DNA of 64,000 bases from Halomonas alimentaria (GTDB lineage: Bacteria > Pseudomonadota > Gammaproteobacteria > Pseudomonadales > Halomonadaceae). The stretch's first letter is position 1; the number at the start of each line of letters is the position of its first letter. The DNA is taken from positions 2,508,227 to 2,572,226 of the forward strand of contig NZ_WUTT01000001.1 in NCBI RefSeq assembly GCF_009902005.1. The letters run 5' to 3'. The notes beneath the pieces were generated by a model, which had not been told where the DNA came from, did no database searches, and worked only from the letters and a program-made list of their open reading frames with translations. Shown one piece after another: positions 50,754 through 60,300 of the stretch. Both the position numbers and the translations under genes were made by a program.

Positions 50754-51105
50754 TGCACGGGCCCGCGGCGAGGCCATCGAGCGCCTCGTCGCGGCCTGGC
50801 TCACAGAGCGCGGCCTGACGCCGGTGGCCGCCAACCAGCACGCCAAGGGTGGCGAACTGGATCTGGTGATGCGCGACGGCGAGACCCTGGTCTTCGTCGA
50901 GGTGCGTCACCGGGCCGATACACGCCACGGCCACCCCCTCGAGACCATCACCGCCACCAAGCAGCGCCGCCTGGTCCGGGCGGCGCGTTTTTATCTCCAG
51001 CGCAACCGGCTATCATGTGCCTGCCGCTTCGATGTGGTGGCCGTGACCGGCCAGCCCCCCGAACTCGACATCCAGTGGGTGGTCAACGCCTTCGATGCCT
51101 ACTAA
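50737..51105 (+). CDS. yraN: YraN/UPF0102 nuclease-fold protein
   Basis: A 122-residue UPF0102 protein with a restriction-endonuclease-like core: GGELDLVMRD (Glu/Asp) followed by LVFVEVRHR, the EVK-like catalytic pattern with Arg in place of Lys. Its biological role is unproven. The start lies inside the lpoA 3' end (17-nt overlap) with GGGGATC upstream; GTG three bases earlier (50734) is an alternative. Confidence 0.92.
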   Translation: MSSPRNARARGEAIERLVAAWLTERGLTPVAANQHAKGGELDLVMRDGETLVFVEVRHRADTRHGHPLETITATKQRRLVRAARFYLQRNRLSCACRFDVVAVTGQPPELDIQWVVNAFDAY

Positions 51106-52301
<1,196 letters not shown>

Positions 52302-52356
52302 CGGGCTCGACTGACCGGCGTGCCCGACGGGCACCGCGACAAGCCCCCCCCCAACG

Positions 52357-52388
52357 CAGGACGGCAGGCCCTCGGGCCTGCCGTCCTG
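52357..52388. terminator. Bidirectional terminator between dolP and sspB
   Basis: 14-bp perfect stem CAGGACGGCAGGCC/GGCCTGCCGTCCTG with a CTCG loop, followed by GGTTTCC on the plus strand. The outer arms match those of the hairpin at 467-498. Confidence 0.85.
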
Positions 52389-52410
52389 GGTTTCCACACC
52401 TGACCGGGAA

Positions 52411-52899
52411 CTACTTGATCACGCGCAGCGAGGGCCTGCCCTTGGGCGGGCGACGGTTGCCTTCACCCTCCTCGGCCGGAGGCTCCTCGCCTGCCGAGGC
52501 ATCGCCGTCACTCTCCACCTCGGTCAGCGTCGGCGCCTCCTCGTCGGCGGCATCGGCGGGCTGCGGCATCACCGGCTCATGGCCGAAGACCATGCCCACG
52601 CCATTCTCGCGACCATAGATGGCCACCAGGGCGTCGCTCGGCACCATCACCCGCATGGGCTGGCCACCGAAGCGGGCCCCGAAGCTGATCGCGTCGTTCT
52701 CCATGGCGAGATCACGTACCGCGGTCGGCGACAGGTTGAGGACTATCTGGCCGTTCTGCACGAACTGCCGCGGGACCTCGACGTCGGGGTGCTCCGCATC
52801 GACCACGATATGCGGCGTGAGGTCGTTGTCCAGCAGCCACTGGAACAGGGCCCTGGCCAGGTAGGGGCGACTGGATAGGTTGGGACGACTGGAATCCAT
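52411..52899 (-). CDS. sspB: ClpXP adaptor SspB
   Basis: A 162-residue adaptor that delivers ssrA-tagged and other substrates to ClpXP. An N-terminal SspB domain (about residues 8-112, LVLNLSPTAVRDL-like and ARFGGQP segments) is followed by a long acidic disordered linker and the ClpX-binding tail PSLRVIK, fully conserved in type. It follows sspA by 50 nt, as in E. coli. Confidence 0.96.
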   Translation of the reverse strand: MDSSRPNLSSRPYLARALFQWLLDNDLTPHIVVDAEHPDVEVPRQFVQNGQIVLNLSPTAVRDLAMENDAISFGARFGGQPMRVMVPSDALVAIYGRENGVGMVFGHEPVMPQPADAADEEAPTLTEVESDGDASAGEEPPAEEGEGNRRPPKGRPSLRVIK

Positions 52900-52949
52900 C
52901 GTCAGGCCCTCCTCCGTTGAACGGCCGCCCGCAGGCGACCGGAAGTGTA

Positions 52950-53576
52950 TCAGCTACGCATCTCGCGCTCGCGTTCACTCAGCGAGGCCTTGAAGCCATC
53001 ACGCTCGAAGACCCGTTCCATGTAGCCGAGCAGCGGCCCTACCTGCTTCTCGGGCAGCTCGATGCCCAGTGCCGGCAGGCGCCACAGGATCGGTGCCAGG
53101 CAGCAGTCCACCAGGGTGAACTCCTCGCTCATGAAGAACGCCATGTCCTCGAAGATGGGCGAGATACCCACCAGGCTCTCGCGCAGCTCCTTGCGTGCCT
53201 TGTCCGCCTCCTTCTTGGCCCCCTGCTCGATCTGCTCCACCAGCGGGCACCACTCGCGCTCGATGCGATGCATCCAGAGGCGGCTCTGGGCACGCGCCAC
53301 CGGATAGACCGGCAGCAGCGGAGGATGCGGGAAGCGCTCGTCCAGGTACTCCATCATCACCTTGGACTCGTACAACACCAGATCACGATCCAGCAGGGTC
53401 GGCACGCTGTTGTAGGGGTTGAGGTCGGCGAGCTCCTCGGGGGGCTGGTCCTGGGTGACTTCCACGATGTCCACCGCCACACCCTTCTCGGCGAGCACGA
53501 TACGCACCCGATGACTGAAGTGATCGGTACCACCGGAATAGAAGATCATCGACGACCGCTTGGCCACTACACCCAT
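52950..53576 (-). CDS. sspA: Stringent starvation protein A
   Basis: A 208-residue GST-fold protein that binds sigma-70 RNA polymerase and supports stress survival and virulence gene control in relatives. Thioredoxin-like N-domain ([21 protein letters not shown], with [19 protein letters not shown]) and helical C-domain with [13 protein letters not shown]. The PHP motif region conserved in SspA appears as [11 protein letters not shown]. No glutathione-transferase activity is expected. It lies upstream of sspB. Confidence 0.96.
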   Translation of the reverse strand: MGVVAKRSSMIFYSGGTDHFSHRVRIVLAEKGVAVDIVEVTQDQPPEELADLNPYNSVPTLLDRDLVLYESKVMMEYLDERFPHPPLLPVYPVARAQSRLWMHRIEREWCPLVEQIEQGAKKEADKARKELRESLVGISPIFEDMAFFMSEEFTLVDCCLAPILWRLPALGIELPEKQVGPLLGYMERVFERDGFKASLSEREREMRS

Positions 53577-53661
53577 GAAACAATCCTCGCATCAAATCGA
53601 ACGACTATGATAACACGCGGGCAGCGCTCCGCGGGGGAGCGTTTCGCCCGGCACATACGTC

Positions 53662-53696
53662 GCGGGGGCGCATGGCCGTTGGCCGTGCGCCCCCGC
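53662..53696 (-). terminator. Terminator of petABC
   Basis: An 11-bp stem GCGGGGGCGCA/TGCGCCCCCGC with an inner GGCC/GGCC pairing, 19 nt past the petC stop. A 14-bp palindrome TCCACCGCGGTGGA sits between the stop and this hairpin. Confidence 0.7.
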
Positions 53697-53714
53697 ATTG
53701 TCCACCGCGGTGGA

Positions 53715-54482
53715 TCAGTGGATGTCGCGCCAGTACTCGCGCTTGAGCAGGTAGGCGATGACACCGAAGATGAAGATGAAGATCAGCACCTTGGGCGCCA
53801 GGGCCTGGGCCTGCAGCTTGGAGGGCTCGCCGACGTAGGCCAGGAAGTTGGTCAGGTCATAGACCGCTTCCTCGAACTCCGCGGGCTCCATCTCACCGGG
53901 CTGGGTCACCTGCAGGGTCTCGCAGGACTGGTACTTGCCGGTCAGCGGATCGAGCTCGGCCCCTTCTACCGGGCGGTCGGTCTCGGCACACACCTTCTCC
54001 TGCACACCCTGCAGCGGCTCCAGCACGTTGGGCATGGCCACCAGGTCGAACACGGCGTTGTTCACCCCGGTGCCGGTGCTCGGATCCTTGTAGAACGACA
54101 GCAGGTAGGAGTAGATCCAGTCGGTACCGCGCAGGCGCGACTCCAGGGTCAGGTCGGGCGGCGCTGCACCAAACCAGGCCTCGCCGTCATCCTGGCTCAT
54201 GGCGATATGCATCTGGTCGTTGAAGGCCAGGTCGGAGGAGAAGATCAGGTTCTCCTCGACCAGGTCCTGGGGCATGTTCAGGTCCTCGGCAGCCCGCGCG
54301 AAGCGCTGGTGCTCGAGGGAGTGACAGCCCATGCAGTAGTTGGTGTAGAGCTGCATGCCCCGCTGCAACGACGCCTTGTCGTCCAGGTCGGGCGTCATGG
54401 AGTACGGCACGCTCGCCCCCCCCGCGGCCATCGCCGTCAGGGGCACCAGCGCGAAGAGCAGTGCGAACAGTTGCTTTTTCAT
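53715..54482 (-). CDS. petC: Ubiquinol-cytochrome c reductase, cytochrome c1
   Basis: A 255-residue cytochrome c1. Signal peptide MKKQLFALLFALVPLTAMA, heme c site CMGCH (about residues 51-55), the distal methionine region with MPNVLEPLQG, and a C-terminal membrane anchor (KVLIFIFIFGVIAYLL). It carries electrons from the Rieske centre to soluble cytochrome c. The start overlaps the petB stop as TAATG; upstream open frame is inside petB. Confidence 0.97.
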   Translation of the reverse strand: MKKQLFALLFALVPLTAMAAGGASVPYSMTPDLDDKASLQRGMQLYTNYCMGCHSLEHQRFARAAEDLNMPQDLVEENLIFSSDLAFNDQMHIAMSQDDGEAWFGAAPPDLTLESRLRGTDWIYSYLLSFYKDPSTGTGVNNAVFDLVAMPNVLEPLQGVQEKVCAETDRPVEGAELDPLTGKYQSCETLQVTQPGEMEPAEFEEAVYDLTNFLAYVGEPSKLQAQALAPKVLIFIFIFGVIAYLLKREYWRDIH

Positions 54483-55741
54483 TAGCCAGTCACCCTCTCC
54501 GGAACGGGTTTGGTCTTCTCCAGCCGGGTGTAGAACGGCATCAGCAGGAAGAAGGCGAAGTAGATAGCGGTGCAGATCTGGGCCACCAGGGTCCGACCAT
54601 CGGTGGCGGGCAACACGCCCAGCACCCCGAGGATCACGAAGCTGATGGCGAACAGCACCAGCATCACCTTGGAAATCCAGCCCTTGTAGCGGATGGAGCG
54701 CACCGGGCTGCGGTCGAGCCAGGGCAGCACGAAGAGCACCGCGATCGCCCCCCCCATGCAGATCACGCCGAGGAGCTTGGCGTCGAGGCCGAACAGCGAG
54801 AAGTTGATGGCGCGCAGGATCGCGTAGAAGGGCGTGAAGTACCACACCGGCGCGATATGGTCCGGGGTCACCATGGGGTTCGCCGGCTCGAAGTTGGGCT
54901 TCTCGAGGAAGTAGCCGCCACCCTCGGGGAAGTAGAAGATCACCACCGCGAAGACGAACAGGAACACCGCCACACCGACGATATCCTTCACCGTGTAGTA
55001 CGGGTGGAAGGGGATGCCGTCCAGCGGCTTGCCGGTCTCGTCCTTCTTCTGCTTGATGTCGATGCCGTCCGGGTTGTTGGAGCCGACTTCATGCAGGGCA
55101 ATGATGTGCAGCACCACCAGCGCCAGGATCACGATGGGCAGCGCCACCACGTGCAGGGCGAAGAAGCGATTGAGCGTGATACCGGAGATCAGGAAGTCGC
55201 CGCGCACCCACTGGGTCAGGTCGGGGCCGATCACCGGGATGGCGGAGAACAGCGAGATGATGACCTGGGCACCCCAGTAGGACATCTGCCCCCAGGGCAG
55301 CAGGTAGCCCATGAAGGCCTCGGCCATCAACGCCAGGTAGATCGCCATGCCGAAGATCCACACCAGCTCGCGGGGGGCCTTGTAGGAGCCATAGAGCAGG
55401 CCGCGGAACATGTGCAGGTAGACCACCACGAAGAACGCCGTGGCGCCGGTGGAGTGCATATAGCGAATCAGCCAGCCCCACTCCACATCGCGCATGATGT
55501 ACTCGACGGAGGCGAAGGCGCCCTCCGCGGAGGGGTTGTAGCTCATGGTCAGCCAGATGCCGGTCAGGATCTGGTTGACCAGCACCAGCAGCGCCAGCGA
55601 GCCGAAGAAGTACCAGAAGTTGAAGTTCTTGGGGGCGTAGTACTTGGACAGGTGCTCCTGCCACATCTGCGTCGCGGGGAAGCGCTCATCCACCCAGCGC
55701 ATGAGCCCCTTCTCCGCCATCGCCTTGTTCGGGTTACCCAT
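54482..55741 (-). CDS. petB: Ubiquinol-cytochrome c reductase, cytochrome b
   Basis: A 419-residue cytochrome b with eight transmembrane helices. It shows paired heme-ligand histidines (MHSTGATAFFVVVYLHMFRG; ALHVVALPIVILALVVLHIIALH), GYLLPWGQMSYWGA for the Qo/Qi sites, and PDHIAPVWYFTPFYAILRAI, containing the Qo PEWY-like motif as APVWY. It is central to the bc1 complex; the 1-nt overlap TGATG couples it to petA. Confidence 0.97.
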   Translation of the reverse strand: MGNPNKAMAEKGLMRWVDERFPATQMWQEHLSKYYAPKNFNFWYFFGSLALLVLVNQILTGIWLTMSYNPSAEGAFASVEYIMRDVEWGWLIRYMHSTGATAFFVVVYLHMFRGLLYGSYKAPRELVWIFGMAIYLALMAEAFMGYLLPWGQMSYWGAQVIISLFSAIPVIGPDLTQWVRGDFLISGITLNRFFALHVVALPIVILALVVLHIIALHEVGSNNPDGIDIKQKKDETGKPLDGIPFHPYYTVKDIVGVAVFLFVFAVVIFYFPEGGGYFLEKPNFEPANPMVTPDHIAPVWYFTPFYAILRAINFSLFGLDAKLLGVICMGGAIAVLFVLPWLDRSPVRSIRYKGWISKVMLVLFAISFVILGVLGVLPATDGRTLVAQICTAIYFAFFLLMPFYTRLEKTKPVPERVTG

Positions 55742-56340
55742 CAGGCAGTCTCCTCATCTTCGCCAACGACAATGATATCGTCGGACTCGAAGCGGTAAGG
55801 CGGCACCTCCAGGTTGGTGGGCGCCGGCACCCCGCGGAATACCCGACCCGCCAGGTCGAAACGCGAACCGTGACAGGGGCAGAAGTAGCCACCCGGCCAG
55901 TCGTCGGTGCCCACGTCGTCGGCATCCGGCTCGGGACGGAACAGCGGTGAGCAGCCCAGATGGGTGCAGATCCCGATATAGACGCCAAGTTCGGGCTTGA
56001 TCGCCCGCAGCGGCCCCGTCACATAGGCGGGCTGCTGGGGAACCTCCGAATCGGGATCGGCCAGACGCGAGGCGTCGAAGCCCTCGGTTCGCTCGACCAT
56101 CTCCGGGGTACGGTAGACGACCCACACCGGTTTGCCGCGCCACTCCACGACCATGCGCTGACCCGGCTCCAGCTTGGACACGTCAGCCTTTACCGGCGCG
56201 CCCGCCGCTCTCGCCCTGGCACTCGGCTGCCAGGAAGCCACAAAGGGGACCGCAACCCCGACGGCACCAACCCCACCTACAACGGTGGTGGCACCCACGA
56301 GGAAACGGCGCCGACCCTTGTTCACGCCGTTATCTGCCAT
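55741..56340 (-). CDS. petA: Ubiquinol-cytochrome c reductase, Rieske iron-sulfur subunit
   Basis: A 199-residue Rieske protein. It has the twin-arginine motif RRRFLVG and a hydrophobic anchor (about 14-34), then the [2Fe-2S] ligands CTHLGC and CPCHGS near residues 124-165. It is first in petABC. GGGAG lies upstream of the ATG. A promoter-like pair is at 56420-56448. petABC sits between rpsI and sspA, an arrangement common outside the enterobacteria. Confidence 0.97.
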   Translation of the reverse strand: MADNGVNKGRRRFLVGATTVVGGVGAVGVAVPFVASWQPSARARAAGAPVKADVSKLEPGQRMVVEWRGKPVWVVYRTPEMVERTEGFDASRLADPDSEVPQQPAYVTGPLRAIKPELGVYIGICTHLGCSPLFRPEPDADDVGTDDWPGGYFCPCHGSRFDLAGRVFRGVPAPTNLEVPPYRFESDDIIVVGEDEETA

Positions 56341-56419
56341 TTCAAGGTTTCTCCCATCAGCTTACCCGTTGATCCATCACGGGCATCATCCCCGCGAACA
56401 CGGACACCAAATGCGGTAC

Positions 56420-56448
56420 ATGTTAAGAAATCGAGCCGCCCCGCACAA
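56420..56448 (-). promoter_or_regulatory. Possible sigma-70 promoter of petABC
   Basis: TTGTGC (56443-56448), a 17-nt spacer and TAACAT (56420-56425), 80 nt upstream of petA and downstream of the rpsI terminator. Confidence 0.4.
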
Positions 56449-56507
56449 GGAAAAGGACCTTGACCAAGGTGGCATGGCACACACAAATTGTTGACCCAGA
56501 ACAAGAA

Positions 56508-56533
56508 ACGCCCGGGTTGATAAACCCGGGCGT
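56508..56533 (-). terminator. Terminator of rplM-rpsI
   Basis: 11-bp perfect stem ACGCCCGGGTT/AACCCGGGCGT with a 4-nt loop, 24 nt past the rpsI stop, followed on the minus strand by TTCTTGTTCT. Confidence 0.85.
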
Positions 56534-56557
56534 CGAAGCTTCCAAGATGGCTGGCGA

Positions 56558-56947
56558 TCAGCGCTTGGAGAACTGCGGACGGCGGCGCGCCTTGCGCAGA
56601 CCGACCTTCTTGCGCTCGACCTGGCGTGCGTCACGGGTCACATAGCCCGCCTCGCGCAGCGGCGCGCGGAAGTCCTCGTTATAGGACATCAGGGCGCGGG
56701 TGATGCCGTGACGGATCGCGCCGGCCTGGGCAGAACCACCACCGCCCTTGACGGTCACGTAGACGTCGAACTGGCCCAGGGTCTCGGTCAGCTCGAGGGG
56801 CTGACGGACCACCATGCGACCGGTGACGCGACCGAAGTACTGGTCCAGCTCACGGCTGTTGACGGTGATCTTGCCGGTGCCCGGCTTCAGGAAGACGCGG
56901 GCGGTAGAGGTCTTGCGGCGCCCGGTACCGTAATACTGCTGTGTCAT
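56558..56947 (-). CDS. rpsI: 30S ribosomal protein S9
   Basis: A 129-residue S9 (E. coli 130). [14 protein letters not shown] at the N-terminus, [19 protein letters not shown], and the basic C-terminal end [15 protein letters not shown] whose last residues reach the ribosomal P site. It starts 13 nt after rplM. Confidence 0.99.
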   Translation of the reverse strand: MTQQYYGTGRRKTSTARVFLKPGTGKITVNSRELDQYFGRVTGRMVVRQPLELTETLGQFDVYVTVKGGGGSAQAGAIRHGITRALMSYNEDFRAPLREAGYVTRDARQVERKKVGLRKARRRPQFSKR

Positions 56948-56960
56948 GGCGAAGATTCCC

Positions 56961-57389
<429 letters not shown>

Positions 57390-57438
57390 GGAATCTCACC
57401 AATCAAGTGTATTGGGTTATCAGCCGATCATCCGGCAT

Positions 57439-57465
57439 GCAACCATCCCTATTCTTCTTGGTTGC
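57439..57465 (-). promoter_or_regulatory. Stem-loop in the rplM leader
   Basis: 6-bp stem GCAACC/GGTTGC with a 15-nt A-rich loop in the rplM 5' untranslated region, 50 nt upstream of the ATG. A role in autogenous control by L13 is inferred only from its position. Confidence 0.35.
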
Positions 57466-57500
57466 CCCCGACTGGCGGGCACAACGAGTAGAGCGCGCGA

Positions 57501-57529
57501 ATTCTACATGGGCACGGCCCACAAGGCAA
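57501..57529 (-). promoter_or_regulatory. Sigma-70 promoter of rplM-rpsI
   Basis: TTGCCT (57524-57529), exactly 17 nt, then TAGAAT (57501-57506), in the gap between zapE and rplM. Confidence 0.65.
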
Positions 57530-57535
57530 TGCCAC

Positions 57536-58705
57536 TCAGGGCTTGTGGGGTAGTGCCAGGTAGTCGTGGGACTGCATCTCCTGCAGCCGCGACAGGGTGC
57601 GCTGGAACTCGAATTCAAGGCGCCCGTCGGCGTACAGGGCCTCGGCGGGCACCTCCGCGGACATCAGCAGCTTGACGCCGCGATCGTAGAACTCATCGAC
57701 CATGTTGATGAAGCGTCGCGCCTGGTCGTCGGTGGCCCCGCTCATGCGGGTCACGTTGGAAACCAGCACCGAGTGGAACTCGCGGGCCAGCTCGATATAG
57801 TCGTTCTGGCTGCGCGGACCGTCGCACAGCTCGCGGAACTCGAACCACACCACATCGTCGTGGAGCCGCCGGGCGTGCAGCACGCGATGGTTCACCTCCA
57901 GCGGCACATCGACCTCGCCGTCATGGCCGGCGATCTCGCGGAAGCTGCGCGCCAGCTCCACCTCGGCAGCCTCGTCGAGGGGCGAGTGGAAGATCTCGGC
58001 ACGCTCCAGAGCGCGCAGCCGGTAGTCGATACCCGAGTCGACATTGACCACCTCGCAGTGGCGCTCGAGCAGGTCGATGGCCGGCAGGAAGCGTGCGCGC
58101 TGCAGGCCATCCTTGTAGAGATCGCCGGGCACGATATTGGAGGTCGCAACCAGCACCACCCCACGCTCGAACAGCGCCTCGAGCAGGTTGGCCAGGATCA
58201 TGGCATCGGTGATGTCCTTGACGAAGAATTCGTCGAAGCAGATCACCCTGGCCTCGGCGGCGAACTTCGCGGCGATCAGGCGCAGCGGATTCTTCTCGCC
58301 CTTGTAGTGCTCCAATTCGTTGTGCACCCGCTGCATGAAGCGGTGGAAGTGGGTACGCATCTTCTCGGGAAAGGGCAGCGACTCGTAGAAGGCGTCCACG
58401 AGGTAGGTCTTGCCGCGCCCGACACCGCCCCAGAAGTAGAGCCCGCGGACCTCCGGCAGGACCGGCGCCTCGGGTTCACTGCGTGCACGCTTGCCGAACA
58501 GCCCGGCCACGCGTGAGGCCAGCCCACCACCCGAAGCGGCAGGGCGCGGCGGCGACGCCGGCGCCGCGAGCAGCTCCTCGTACAGTCGCTGCAGATGCGC
58601 CACGGCCTGCTCCTGGGCGGCGTCATACTGGAAGTCGTCACGTTCCAGATCGGCCCGATAGCGGGCCATGGGGGTGGGACGAACGTCTCGATTTGCGGCA
58701 CTCAT
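57536..58705 (-). CDS. zapE: Cell division ATPase ZapE (AFG1/LACE1-like)
   Basis: A 389-residue AAA-type ATPase that associates with the Z ring in E. coli. Walker A GGVGRGKTYLVD (about residues 98-109), Walker B ICFDEFFVKDITDA, and GVVLVATSNIVP as sensor region. A low-complexity insertion (about 50-75, Ala/Pro/Gly-rich) precedes the ATPase core. ATG at 58705 is chosen by family; no good ribosome-binding site is visible. It is divergent from zapG as in E. coli yhcM/yhcB. Confidence 0.95.
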   Translation of the reverse strand: MSAANRDVRPTPMARYRADLERDDFQYDAAQEQAVAHLQRLYEELLAAPASPPRPAASGGGLASRVAGLFGKRARSEPEAPVLPEVRGLYFWGGVGRGKTYLVDAFYESLPFPEKMRTHFHRFMQRVHNELEHYKGEKNPLRLIAAKFAAEARVICFDEFFVKDITDAMILANLLEALFERGVVLVATSNIVPGDLYKDGLQRARFLPAIDLLERHCEVVNVDSGIDYRLRALERAEIFHSPLDEAAEVELARSFREIAGHDGEVDVPLEVNHRVLHARRLHDDVVWFEFRELCDGPRSQNDYIELAREFHSVLVSNVTRMSGATDDQARRFINMVDEFYDRGVKLLMSAEVPAEALYADGRLEFEFQRTLSRLQEMQSHDYLALPHKP

Positions 58706-58745
58706 GGGGGCGAAAACGGCCTGTTGCGGCTTCGACAGGCTGCAT

Positions 58746-58751
58746 ATTATA
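58746..58751 (-). promoter_or_regulatory. Promoter -10 element for zapE
   Basis: Perfect TATAAT on the minus strand, 40 nt upstream of the zapE ATG; the -35 region is poor (ATGCGC at a 17-nt spacing). Confidence 0.45.
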
Positions 58752-58792
58752 CGCGCCTGAACCACGAAGCGCATCGCCGACGCCTGTCCGCG

Positions 58793-58823
58793 TTGACCCG
58801 GCGATGGCGCTCGCCCCTATAAT
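58793..58823 (+). promoter_or_regulatory. Probable sigma-70 promoter of zapG
   Basis: TTGACC (58793-58798), a 19-nt spacer and a perfect TATAAT (58818-58823). The spacer is longer than the 17 nt optimum. Confidence 0.5.
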
Positions 58824-58910
58824 GGTGCGCGCCGGGGCTACCGCCCCACCACCGGATCCGCCCGCCGAAACGCCGGCCGCTGGATCGTTCACCGCCGCAG
58901 GGAGACCGAC

Positions 58911-59360
58911 GTGGACGAGAGCAACATCAACTGGATTCTGGCCATCGCCTGCCTGCTGGCCGGTATCGGCCTGGGAGCACTGGGCTACCACCTGCTCAAT
59001 GCCGGTGCACACGGCATGCAGCGCCTGCGCCAGCGACTCGCCGAACGCGACCGGGAGCTTGCGGCCCTGCGCGACGGCCTCGACGAGCACTTCGACGAGG
59101 TCAGCCGACTGGCGGAATTGCTGCGCCGGGACGGTGAGGCGCTGGCCGCCCGCCTCGCCGAGGATGCCGGCAACCTCGGCGGGCGCACACGGAACCGCCC
59201 GGGCCTTGCCGTGGAGACGCCCGCCATCCCTGCCGACGCCACCAACGACGAGGCCCTGCCGACGCCCCGTGACTATGCCGACGGCTCCGGCGGCACCCTA
59301 TCCGAGGACTTCGGCCTCAAGGACGATGCCAGCCGGGAGCCCGAGGCTCCTCGCTACTGA
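58911..59360 (+). CDS. zapG: ZapG/YhcB family envelope protein (DUF1043)
   Basis: A 149-residue protein with one N-terminal transmembrane helix (about 8-26, ILAIACLLAGIGLGALGYHLL) and a coiled-coil DUF1043 cytoplasmic segment (about 35-85), followed by a disordered acidic tail. YhcB/ZapG links lipid, peptidoglycan and division processes in E. coli. The GTG start has AGGGAG six nt upstream. Divergent from zapE, conserved neighbour pair. Confidence 0.9.
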   Translation: MDESNINWILAIACLLAGIGLGALGYHLLNAGAHGMQRLRQRLAERDRELAALRDGLDEHFDEVSRLAELLRRDGEALAARLAEDAGNLGGRTRNRPGLAVETPAIPADATNDEALPTPRDYADGSGGTLSEDFGLKDDASREPEAPRY

Positions 59361-59379
59361 GCCGAGTACCAGCCACCAG

Positions 59380-59402
59380 CGCCCCGCCCCACCGGCGGGG
59401 CG
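59380..59402. terminator. Terminator between zapG and the Nif3-like gene
   Basis: 9-bp stem CGCCCCGCC/GGCGGGGCG with a CCACC loop between two convergent genes, followed by TTGCGGTTTC on the plus strand. Confidence 0.7.
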
Positions 59403-59418
59403 TTGCGGTTTCAGGGCC

Positions 59419-60180
59419 TCATGCCGGGTTATCGATATCCACGAAGCGGTGCTCGATGCCGAACTCTCCGGCCAGCCACTCGCCCAGCGCGCAGACACCG
59501 TCGCGCTCGGTGGCGTGGTGCCCCGCACACAGGTAGTGAATGCCCAGCTCGCGGGCCAGATGGGTGGTGCGTTCGGAGATCTCTCCGGAGATGAAGGCGT
59601 CGGCGCCCGCCTCCCAGGCCGCGGTGATCATGTCCTGGGCACCGCCGGTGCACCAGGCCACCCGCTCGATGCGCCCACTCGCCGGCGCCTCCACCAGCAG
59701 CGCCTCGCGCCCCAGACGCTCACCGACGTGGTCGGCCAGCGCCCGCGCATCCATCACCGACGGTGGCGCCCCCAGCCAGAGGAGCCCCTCCCCGAGCTCA
59801 CCGTCGGCGCACCCTTCCACCGTGAAGCCCAGCCGACGCCCCAGCTCGGCGTTATTGCCGAGCCCGGCATGGGCATCCAGCGGCAGATGATAGGCCAGCA
59901 GGCTAATGTCGTGGGCCAGCAGGGTCTTCAGGCGGCGCCGTTTCATACCGGTGATGGCCACCGGCTCGTTCTTCCAGAAATAGCCATGGTGCACGAGCAC
60001 CAGGTCGGCCTCCCACGCCAGCGCCTCGTCGAGCAGCGCCTGGCAGGCGGTGACGCCGCTCAGCACCCGCATGACCTCGTCACGCCCCTCCACCTGCAGG
60101 CCGTTGACGGTGTAGTCCTTGAAGCGCTCGGGCTGCAGCTTGCTGGCGCAGGCCGCCACCAGGGTGTCGCGATGGGTCAT
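59419..60180 (-). CDS. Nif3-like dinuclear metal-centre protein (YbgI family)
   Basis: A 253-residue Nif3/YbgI family protein. Conserved metal-site elements: DYTVNGLQVEG, LVHHGYFWK, YHLPLDAHAGLGNN, and the C-terminal HHATERDG, where the His and Glu belong to the dinuclear site. Often annotated as GTP cyclohydrolase 1 type 2 but the true reaction is not settled. GGAGGAGACG precedes the ATG. Divergent from degS. Confidence 0.93.
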   Translation of the reverse strand: MTHRDTLVAACASKLQPERFKDYTVNGLQVEGRDEVMRVLSGVTACQALLDEALAWEADLVLVHHGYFWKNEPVAITGMKRRRLKTLLAHDISLLAYHLPLDAHAGLGNNAELGRRLGFTVEGCADGELGEGLLWLGAPPSVMDARALADHVGERLGREALLVEAPASGRIERVAWCTGGAQDMITAAWEAGADAFISGEISERTTHLARELGIHYLCAGHHATERDGVCALGEWLAGEFGIEHRFVDIDNPA

Positions 60181-60300
60181 CGTCTCCTCCGGACGCTGTG
60201 GAATGAAGGTGTTACCATGCGCCGATTGTAACCGTCACCGACGAGTGCCGGCGACCGTCACAGACCTGACGCGACCGCCCGGACGAGAACCGAGTCCCGC

